Source: Aneurinibacillus sp. REN35 (GTDB lineage: Bacteria > Bacillota > Bacilli > Aneurinibacillales > Aneurinibacillaceae). Taken from it: a stretch of 64,000 nucleotides of DNA. The notes below the pieces were generated by a model. That model was not told the origin of the DNA. It did not search any database and saw only the letters and a program-made list of their open reading frames with translations. The stretch is taken from the NCBI RefSeq assembly GCF_041379945.2, contig NZ_JBFTXJ020000012.1, positions 1 to 64,000 of the forward strand, read 5' to 3'. Positions 57,718-64,000 of this stretch are shown piece after piece (the first letter of the stretch is position 1; each line of letters opens with the position of its first letter). The position numbers and the translations under genes were made by a program.

Positions 57718-58097
57718 TGCCCTTGCTGTTTTGTTATCATCATGACTTCTTTCCAAACATCTCTAAATTCGATAAAGAAACTTTCTACTTCATCTAAAAT
57801 CGCTTTATCTTTATTCACATTTGCTTCAATCATTCGATTCATCATGTAATCGTACATTGTAAGAAATTGCTCTGAAATCTCTACCTTAGGATTCAATGTC
57901 AAAATCAACTCTTTTAAGATATCTTGAACACGTACGATATGATTATGAGCATACTGAAGATTATTCGCCTCGATCTCTTGTTTCGCTTGTTTAATAAACT
58001 TGATCGCTCCATTATAGAGCATAAATGTTAAGTCACCTTGTGTGGCAGTAGTTACCTGATTGGAACGATATGCTTGAGCAGGATTATGAATGGCCAT
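57705..58097 (-). CDS. fliS: FliS, flagellin chaperone
   Basis: A 130-residue four-helix protein that binds the flagellin C-terminus in the cytoplasm and stops early polymerisation. The N-terminus PAQAYRSNQVTTATQGDLTF and MLYNGAIKFIKQAKQEIEAN are typical, as is MYDYMMNRMIEANVNKD. Here it stands upstream of flaG with its own sigma-D promoter, whereas in B. subtilis fliS follows fliD. Confidence 0.95.
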   Translation of the reverse strand: MAIHNPAQAYRSNQVTTATQGDLTFMLYNGAIKFIKQAKQEIEANNLQYAHNHIVRVQDILKELILTLNPKVEISEQFLTMYDYMMNRMIEANVNKDKAILDEVESFFIEFRDVWKEVMMITKQQGQKQA

Positions 58098-58204
58098 GCT
58101 AACTTTCCCCCTGTACTATAATCTCCATCATCTTTCTTGAGCATTGCAAGTAGCAACCTACCCAAAAAGTTTCCCTGGGGCATTCAAACTAATTACTATT
58201 ATAT

Positions 58205-58231
58205 ATATCGGGAGAAGAAGCAAATTTTTTA
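58205..58231 (-). promoter_or_regulatory. Sigma-D promoter of fliS
   Basis: TAAA (58228-58231), 15 bases, CCCGATAT (58205-58212). It is one base from the ideal -10 box, with an ideal -35 box and spacing. The leader to fliS is about 100 bases and contains small hairpins. Confidence 0.82.
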
Positions 58232-58252
58232 TCGAATTATATATATTTTTTA

Positions 58253-59362
58253 TTACAACACATCTAAAATTTTTTGCAGTTCTTCTACTACAGTTTCTTG
58301 CTGTACTCTTTTCATTTCCGGCCAGATAGGCAAACTGATAACTTCTTCTGCCAATTTCTCTGCCACTGGAAGGACGACGGGGAAATCTTGATAGATAGGC
58401 AGCCGATGAACCGGTACCGGGTAATATACCATAGAACCAATCCCTTGTAAGGCTAGTTCTTTTTGTATAATATCTCTTTTCCCATTACATATCCGAATCG
58501 TATATTGATGATAGACATGTTTGTTTTCCAGCAGTTCTTCAGGTGTTACAATGTTTGGAATTCCTTTTAATAATTTATTATATGTACTAGCAATTACTCT
58601 TCGTTTTTCATTCCATCTATCAATATAAGGAAGTTTAACACGAAGAATTGCCGCTTGCAGTTCATCTAATCGAGAGTTGTATCCAAGAATCTCATTGTAA
58701 TACTTTTTCTTGGATCCATGTGTCCGTAACATCCGTGCTCTTTCTGCAATCTGCTCATCATCTGTTGTAATTAGCCCGCCGTCTCCATAAGCACCTAGGT
58801 TTTTTGTTGGAAAAAAAGAAAAACACCCTACATCTCCCACCGCACCCAATTTCTTATGTTTATACTCTCCACCAAATGCTTGTGCCACATCTTCAATTAC
58901 TTTTAATCCATGTTTCTGAGCACATTCATTAATTTCGTTCATATTTGCTGCTTGTCCATACAAATGAACGGGAAGGATTGCTTTTGTACGTGTCGTAACA
59001 GCCCCTTCAATTAGGTTCACATCAATGTTATACGTCTGTTCATTCACATCTACAAATACAGGAATTGCCCCGACTTGGCTAATGGCTTCCGCTGTTGCAA
59101 AAAAAGTAAAGGGCGTGGTAATGACTTCATCACCTTTTCCAACTCCGGCGGCAAGCAGCCCAATTACAAGTGCATCGGTTCCTGAATTTACCGCTATCGC
59201 ATACTTCGCACCTATATAGTTTGCTACTTCCTTTTCAAAAGCCGTTACATTCTCACCCATTATAAATTGTCCGGAACATAATACGTTATCTATTACTTGC
59301 ATTAGTTCATTATGTAAGGTCTCTACTTGTGATGTTAATTCAAATACAGGAATATGGCTCAT
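58253..59362 (-). CDS. wbpE: DegT/DnrJ/EryC1 sugar aminotransferase (WbpE-like)
   Basis: PLP-dependent aminotransferase of 369 residues acting on a keto-sugar nucleotide. The cofactor-binding Lys is in [19 protein letters not shown] and the family motif is [18 protein letters not shown]. With neighbours resembling WbpA, WbpB and WbpD, the likely substrate is the 3-keto derivative of UDP-GlcNAcA, using glutamate as amino donor. Last gene of the cluster. Only 21 bases separate its stop from the -35 box of the fliS promoter, and no terminator is visible between them. Confidence 0.85.
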   Translation of the reverse strand: MSHIPVFELTSQVETLHNELMQVIDNVLCSGQFIMGENVTAFEKEVANYIGAKYAIAVNSGTDALVIGLLAAGVGKGDEVITTPFTFFATAEAISQVGAIPVFVDVNEQTYNIDVNLIEGAVTTRTKAILPVHLYGQAANMNEINECAQKHGLKVIEDVAQAFGGEYKHKKLGAVGDVGCFSFFPTKNLGAYGDGGLITTDDEQIAERARMLRTHGSKKKYYNEILGYNSRLDELQAAILRVKLPYIDRWNEKRRVIASTYNKLLKGIPNIVTPEELLENKHVYHQYTIRICNGKRDIIQKELALQGIGSMVYYPVPVHRLPIYQDFPVVLPVAEKLAEEVISLPIWPEMKRVQQETVVEELQKILDVL

Positions 59363-59377
59363 AATATTTCCTCCATT

Positions 59378-59962
59378 CTATTCAATACGTTGAACAGAAG
59401 ATTTCTCACTCTGTAAGTATTCCCTATCGCATAAAGTACATATGGCCTTATAATCTGTAAATGCTAATGTTTCTCCACACTCGCATACCCAACCAATATG
59501 TCGGGCTGGTATCCCTGCCATCAAAGCATATGGGGGCACGTCTTTCGTAACAACTGCTCCTGCCGCAATGAAAGCCCATGAGCCAACTGTAATCCCGCAT
59601 ACTACGGTTGCATTGGCACCAATTGAAGCACCTCGCTTTACGACTGTCAGTGCATAATCTTCTTTCGTATTACGTGGAAAAGCGGAGCGCGGTGTTTTAA
59701 CATTTGTAAACACCATACTAGGTCCACAGAATACGTCGTCTTCAAGAATAACTCCTTCATAAATCGAAACATTATTTTGCACCTTTACATTTGTTCCGAT
59801 TTTCACATTTGAGGCCACAAATACATTCTGTCCCAAATTACAGCGCTCTCCAATCTCTGTTCCGCTCATAATATGAGAAAAATGCCAGATGTGCGTCCCT
59901 TTTCCAATACATGCTCCCTTATCCACATATGAAGATTCATGCACAAAATACTCTTGTGTCAT
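59378..59962 (-). CDS. wbpD: Hexapeptide N-acetyltransferase (WbpD-like)
   Basis: A 194-residue left-handed beta-helix protein with hexapeptide repeats ([40 protein letters not shown]). The proposed catalytic zone is [13 protein letters not shown], as in WbpD. The C-terminal tail has a zinc-knuckle-like set CEC...CTLC (about residues 165-185), seen in some close homologues. It would acetylate the 3-amino group of the UDP-sugar, giving UDP-GlcNAc(3NAc)A. It starts one base before the wbpB-like stop. Confidence 0.85.
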   Translation of the reverse strand: MTQEYFVHESSYVDKGACIGKGTHIWHFSHIMSGTEIGERCNLGQNVFVASNVKIGTNVKVQNNVSIYEGVILEDDVFCGPSMVFTNVKTPRSAFPRNTKEDYALTVVKRGASIGANATVVCGITVGSWAFIAAGAVVTKDVPPYALMAGIPARHIGWVCECGETLAFTDYKAICTLCDREYLQSEKSSVQRIE

Positions 59963-59963
59963 T

Positions 59964-60914
59964 CTATATTCTTTCCCTTCTCAGCATACGTGACGCTTCC
60001 TCTAAAATACGAATCACATTTAACCCGTTATTACCATCAGAAAAAGGGCGTTGTCTCTCCTGTACACAGGTAAGGAAGTGCTGGCATTCCAATGTCAAAG
60101 GTTTAGCTTCACCACGATAAAGAAGGACGCTCCCTTCCTCTTTATTAGAAAGATCGGTATTAATTGCTTTACGATGAAGCACCACCGTTTGTTGTTCCTC
60201 ATCATAGACGAGCATTCCCTCCGAGCCTGTCACCACAAGGTGCCGGCGTATCTCCGGCCAGTACCAGGATGTATGCAAATGCGCCTGCACGCCGCTCTTA
60301 AAATAAAGATGAAGATATACATCGTCTTCTATAGTCGACTGCACAATCGGCTGCCCTGTTACCTGAATCGAAGCAGGCTGCTCATCTGTCAAATATAAAA
60401 GCACTGCGATATCATGTACTCCAAAGCTCCATAGTACATTTTCCACTGAGCGGATCCTTCCCAGCTTCAATCGTTCCTGATGCAGCCCTTGTAGCGAACC
60501 GATCAGGCCGTCTTCAATTGCTTCTTTTATTTTACGAATAGCCGGCTGGTATAACAACAGGTGGCCAACCATAAGCAGGCGCTCCTGCTTCTCTGCCAAA
60601 TCAACTAGTTCTTGTGCCTCCTGTGAACAAAGAGTTAACGGTTTTTCGACGAATACATCCTTTCCTGCAAGAAGGGCTGCTTTTGTAATATAAAAATGCG
60701 TGGGAGCAGGTGTTGCCACAACCACTGCTGGCGCATCATCTAAAAGTGCAACTTGCACATTCGGATAAAAATGTATCTCTGGGTACACTTCATGCAATTG
60801 TTGACGTGTGACCTCATCCTCTTCTACTACACTAGCAAGTGCGCCTAAATCATAAAACGTACGCACCAGGTTTCTACCCCAGTTGCCTGCTCCAATAACA
60901 ATAACCTGACTCAT
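59964..60914 (-). CDS. wbpB: Gfo/Idh/MocA-family sugar oxidoreductase (WbpB-like)
   Basis: A 316-residue NAD-dependent enzyme with Rossmann motif [19 protein letters not shown] and the family signature VFVEKPLTL carrying the active-site Lys. In the Pseudomonas O-antigen pathway WbpB oxidises C3 of UDP-GlcNAcA, coupled to WbpE. The order wbpA-B-D-E on one strand supports that role. An unrelated sugar substrate remains possible. Confidence 0.82.
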   Translation of the reverse strand: MSQVIVIGAGNWGRNLVRTFYDLGALASVVEEDEVTRQQLHEVYPEIHFYPNVQVALLDDAPAVVVATPAPTHFYITKAALLAGKDVFVEKPLTLCSQEAQELVDLAEKQERLLMVGHLLLYQPAIRKIKEAIEDGLIGSLQGLHQERLKLGRIRSVENVLWSFGVHDIAVLLYLTDEQPASIQVTGQPIVQSTIEDDVYLHLYFKSGVQAHLHTSWYWPEIRRHLVVTGSEGMLVYDEEQQTVVLHRKAINTDLSNKEEGSVLLYRGEAKPLTLECQHFLTCVQERQRPFSDGNNGLNVIRILEEASRMLRRERI

Positions 60915-60931
60915 CTTCTATTCCGCCCTTT

Positions 60932-62269
60932 TTATAACCGATACAATTTGTGTGCTATAGACATATTCTGCATAGCATTCCGCGTATCAAAAATAAGATG
61001 CGCTTTGCGTCCAATCATTTTATAATCAAAATCGGAATGGTCAGTGGTAATAACGATCAAATCAGCGTTTTCCACAGCTTCCTCCGTTAAAGCTACTCTT
61101 TCGTACCACTTCCCACGATAGGAAAAGGAAGGAATCCTCGGATCACTAAAAATAAGATTGGCACCTTTTTGTTCAAGAAGTTCAATAATTTCTAGCACAG
61201 GTGACTCTCGATAGTCATCAATATCTTTTTTATACGCTACACCAAGCAGATAAATAACAGAGCCCTTAATTGGTTTTGCTTCTTCGTTTAAAATGTGACC
61301 AATTCGCTCTACCACAAACTCTGGCATGCTGTTGTTTATTTCACCGGCAATTTCAATTAGCCTGGTATGGTAATTAAATTCTCGTGCTTTCCATGTCAAG
61401 TACCACGGATCAATCGGAATACAATGTCCTCCAAGGCCCGGTCCTGGATAGAATGGCATAAAACCATATGGCTTTGTTTTGGCCGCATTAATGACTTCCC
61501 AGATATCAATGTTCATGCGATTGCATAAAATCGCCATCTCATTTGCTAGCGCAATATTAATATTACGGAATATGTTTTCGTAAATTTTCTCCATCTCCGC
61601 TACTGCAGGGCTAGATACTCGATGGACTGCTCCCTCAAGCACCTGTTCGTATAACGTGGCAGCAACTTCTGTGCAGGCTGGGGTTACACCACCGACTACT
61701 TTTGGTGTGTTTTTCGTATTGAATTCCTTGTTCCCCGGATCGACCCGCTCGGGTGAATATGCCAGAAAAAAGTCGATTCCGCATATAAGTCCCGTACTTT
61801 CTAGTATAGGTTTTACGACTTCTTCTGTTGTACCAGGATACGTCGTGCTCTCAAGTACGACTAGCATACCCGGGTGAAGGTATTTTGCGATTTCTTCGGC
61901 AGATGCTTTGACATAGCTGATATCCGGCTGCTGGTAGTTGTCCAGCGGGGTGGGGACACAAATCGCGATTACATCTACTTCCCGAATGGCAGAATAGTCG
62001 GTTGTAGCTCGGATGGTTCCTTTTTCAGCTAAATGGCGAAGCTCGTCTTCGACAACGTCTCCGATATAGTTGATTCCCTGATTGACCATGTCGACACGCT
62101 TTTGCTGAATGTCAAAGCCGACGACTTGGAAGCCGACTTTAGCTTTTTCGACTGCGAGTGGAAGGCCAACGTAGCCAAGACCGATAACACCTAGTTCTGC
62201 AGAATTTATATAAATTTTTTTAATTAAGCTTTTAGCTTCATTGTTTAATTTTGAAGTGATATTCTCCAT
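60932..62269 (-). CDS. wbpA: UDP-N-acetylglucosamine 6-dehydrogenase (WbpA-like)
   Basis: NAD-dependent oxidation of the C6 hydroxyl of a UDP-HexNAc to a uronic acid. The 445-residue protein has the N-terminal Rossmann motif GVIGLGYVGLPLAVEKAKVG, the Thr/Glu region VVLESTTYPGTTEE and the catalytic Cys in GPGLGGHCIPIDPWYL. UDP-ManNAc dehydrogenase (WecC-like) is the main alternative; the WbpB/D/E neighbours favour UDP-GlcNAc. Confidence 0.85.
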   Translation of the reverse strand: MENITSKLNNEAKSLIKKIYINSAELGVIGLGYVGLPLAVEKAKVGFQVVGFDIQQKRVDMVNQGINYIGDVVEDELRHLAEKGTIRATTDYSAIREVDVIAICVPTPLDNYQQPDISYVKASAEEIAKYLHPGMLVVLESTTYPGTTEEVVKPILESTGLICGIDFFLAYSPERVDPGNKEFNTKNTPKVVGGVTPACTEVAATLYEQVLEGAVHRVSSPAVAEMEKIYENIFRNINIALANEMAILCNRMNIDIWEVINAAKTKPYGFMPFYPGPGLGGHCIPIDPWYLTWKAREFNYHTRLIEIAGEINNSMPEFVVERIGHILNEEAKPIKGSVIYLLGVAYKKDIDDYRESPVLEIIELLEQKGANLIFSDPRIPSFSYRGKWYERVALTEEAVENADLIVITTDHSDFDYKMIGRKAHLIFDTRNAMQNMSIAHKLYRL

Positions 62270-62354
62270 AAGAGTGCACCTTCTTAATTTTAGTTAAGAG
62301 AAGTATCCGGTTAATTCTTCGCTTATATCTAGCTCTAAAAATTTGCTTAACCTT

Positions 62355-63719
62355 TCAGCATGTTCTAGAACTAGATTCCTGTAATAAATTCATTATTATA
62401 TTTAACAAAACTTCATTTTGTTTATCCGATGCATAATTTGTTTCAATAAAAGAACGGTATTCTTTTGACTTGTATTCATCTTCTTCTATTTTTTCAATCG
62501 CTTCTTCTAAAGTGTTAAATAAATAATCAGCAGGATAATGATCTTTCAACCCTTCACAATTATGCAAAATTGGTTTAATTCCTGATAACATTGATTCTGC
62601 AGCAGCATAACATAAGCCCTCATCAATGCTTGAAATCAATATATAATTAATTTTTTCGAACCATTTTATCTTATTTTCATGATCTTTCCAGCCCTCAAAA
62701 ACAATATTGTCTTTAAGATTATGTTCATTAACAAAAAATTCAATATAGCGATAAGTTCGCTCGTCTTGAAACTCCCCTGCGAGAAAAAGTTTATAACGCT
62801 TATCTTTTGAATAAAGCTTCAAGAAAATATCCAATGTTAAAGGTAGATTTTTTTTAAAGTTAATATAACCTAAGTATCCAATATTAAAACCTCTGTTTTT
62901 TTCTTTAAAAGGGTATTTTGAAACTTCGACCCCACAATATACTAAATTTATTTTTGTACTTTTAAGTTTATCTGTATTAATCTTAGCCTTAAAAAGCTTT
63001 AAAATATGAGGAGCTACCACAATTAGTTGATCAACTAAGTTCCAATTTACTTTTGTAATATTAGGAGTATATACTTCATAGCCATGTATGCGGCAAATGA
63101 TTTTCTTTTCTTGAGCAATTTCTATATTGCTAGCATAAATAATTAGCTCATCACACCATTCGAACCAGCATATATCTGCCCATTTCATGGCTTCATTAAT
63201 CTGCGATAATTCTGTAACCTCAATTTTTATTACTCTATAATCCCGCTCTAATCCTGAAATAACGCTACCTAAAAAACTATCCATTCCTTGTTTTACAAAA
63301 AAGGCGATTTTCTTTTTCTGTACTAAAGAAGGCTGTTGTTCTTCAATTCTTTTGCTTGCCTGTCTAGCCTCATCTTTTTTATTCTCATCGTCAAATAACT
63401 CTGCTGCATCATAATAAAGTTCATAGGCTTGCTGGTAATTTTGCTGCTGTTCATGTGTATAAGCAAGGTTAAATATCAAATCAGGATGAAATGAAGCCTG
63501 TCGCAATCCTTCTGTTAAAATTAGCTTTGCTTCATCAAATTTTTGCTCAAGCAAACAAATAACGGCTTTTAAACTATATACATCTATATCATCAGGGTTT
63601 ATTTGTTCATACTTGTAAATCGCTTGTCTAGCTTCCTCAAAGTTACCATTATATATGAATTTTTCTATTTTACTTTTTATTGTCTTTAGCTCGTTATAAA
63701 TTTGTTGATCCTGCTCCAT
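62355..63719 (-). CDS. TPR-containing GT-B glycosyltransferase
   Basis: A 454-residue protein with N-terminal tetratricopeptide-like helices (about 1-125, e.g. INPDDIDVYSLKAVICLLEQ and LIFNLAYTHEQQQNYQQAYE). A GT-B fold follows (about 130-450), with the acceptor half ending near residue 270 and the donor half IGYLGYINFKKNLPLTLDI, ILISSIDEGLCYAAAESMLS. The E-x7-E-like donor site is near EGLCYAAAE. TPR-fused glycosyltransferases often modify proteins. It is strongly AT-rich compared with the left half of the window, consistent with transfer. Sugar and target are unknown; flagellin is a candidate from context. Confidence 0.75.
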   Translation of the reverse strand: MEQDQQIYNELKTIKSKIEKFIYNGNFEEARQAIYKYEQINPDDIDVYSLKAVICLLEQKFDEAKLILTEGLRQASFHPDLIFNLAYTHEQQQNYQQAYELYYDAAELFDDENKKDEARQASKRIEEQQPSLVQKKKIAFFVKQGMDSFLGSVISGLERDYRVIKIEVTELSQINEAMKWADICWFEWCDELIIYASNIEIAQEKKIICRIHGYEVYTPNITKVNWNLVDQLIVVAPHILKLFKAKINTDKLKSTKINLVYCGVEVSKYPFKEKNRGFNIGYLGYINFKKNLPLTLDIFLKLYSKDKRYKLFLAGEFQDERTYRYIEFFVNEHNLKDNIVFEGWKDHENKIKWFEKINYILISSIDEGLCYAAAESMLSGIKPILHNCEGLKDHYPADYLFNTLEEAIEKIEEDEYKSKEYRSFIETNYASDKQNEVLLNIIMNLLQESSSRTC

Positions 63720-63733
63720 CTCTTTACCATCCT

Positions 63734-64000
63734 TTATATAACATCTGTAAATACATTTTTATGATGATTTTTCATTAACTCCGCCATATATGGATATACT
63801 TGAACAGCATCATAGTAGTGCTTTGTAAAAATACGGATATTTTTTTGTCCAAGTGCCTCATGAGCAAATTTTAAAATAATAAAAAATTTTTCTTCTTGAT
63901 TGCCTAATGTTTGGTAAGTTAATCTCAGATGATCAATATTATATAAATAATTAATATAATTAATTCCATACTCTATATATAAATCAAAAATTAGTATGCA
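63734..64000 (-). CDS. Partial gene cut by the right edge (C-terminal part)
   Basis: An open frame of 88 codons enters from the right edge and stops with TAA at 63736-63734, 14 bases before the glycosyltransferase start. The visible end contains LGNQEEKFFIILKFAHEALG and IRIFTKHYYDAVQVYPYMAEL. It is AT-rich, in the same orientation, and probably belongs to the same operon. No recognised domain. Confidence 0.65.
   Translation of the reverse strand, partial: CILIFDLYIEYGINYINYLYNIDHLRLTYQTLGNQEEKFFIILKFAHEALGQKNIRIFTKHYYDAVQVYPYMAELMKNHHKNVFTDVI

Overview
The window looks like chromosome of a motile, low-to-mid GC Gram-positive bacterium of the order Bacillales. Its gene neighbourhoods match the Bacillus subtilis blocks hprK-lgt-ppaX-yvoF-his, ftsEX-ctpB-minJ-csbA-uvrBA and hpf-secA-prfB-yvjA, with strong AGGAGG-type ribosome sites and sigma-A, sigma-D and sigma-H type promoters. 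A relative in the Paenibacillaceae (Brevibacillus or Aneurinibacillus type) is my best guess; this is inference, since no rRNA gene body is inside the window. Almost everything is on the minus strand, so transcription runs from high to low coordinates. Only the DnaA-domain gene, the STAS gene and the HD-GYP gene are on the plus strand.

Layout from left to right. 1-130: leader and promoter of a ribosomal RNA operon whose genes lie beyond the left edge. 244-6896: complete histidine operon hisZGDBHAF(IE) with its own promoter and terminator. 6944-10040: hprK-lgt-ppaX-yvoF (carbon catabolite regulation and lipoprotein maturation). 10085-15117: uvrB-uvrA behind a promoter with two LexA-type SOS boxes. 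15172-21519: csbA, minJ, ctpB, an EnvC-like M23 protein and ftsX-ftsE (division and cell-wall hydrolysis). 21574-24570: argG-argH under paired ARG boxes, with an unusual hairpin before argH. 24613-28861: a Lon-like protease, an orphan DnaA domain I protein and an RsbR-like STAS protein. 28874-37290: argCBD-carAB-argF, again under paired ARG boxes but without argJ. 37331-46533: a lipoprotein cytochrome c, a split transketolase, yvjA, prfB with its programmed frameshift, secA, long HPF with a sigma-H promoter, and an HD-GYP protein. 46596-48735: a cold-shock gene and an amino-acid ABC transporter lacking its ATPase.

48824-58231 is a flagellar filament region: fliS, flaG, fliD, a FliT-like gene, a very large FliK-like gene, an FlhB C-domain-like gene, a second FliS-like gene and a large flagellin gene. 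Four sigma-D type -10 elements divide it into units. 58253-64000 is an AT-rich sugar-nucleotide cluster (wbpA, wbpB, wbpD and wbpE homologues) plus a TPR-glycosyltransferase. It probably makes a diacetamido-uronic acid and transfers it, perhaps to flagellin.

The points I find most worth a second look are: a stem-loop that may bring a distant Shine-Dalgarno next to the argH start; a terminator hairpin that contains the cytochrome c Shine-Dalgarno; the fliS paralogue-hag operon beside a FliK-like/FlhB-like pair; the missing argJ; and the filament region joined to a WbpABDE-type sugar cluster.
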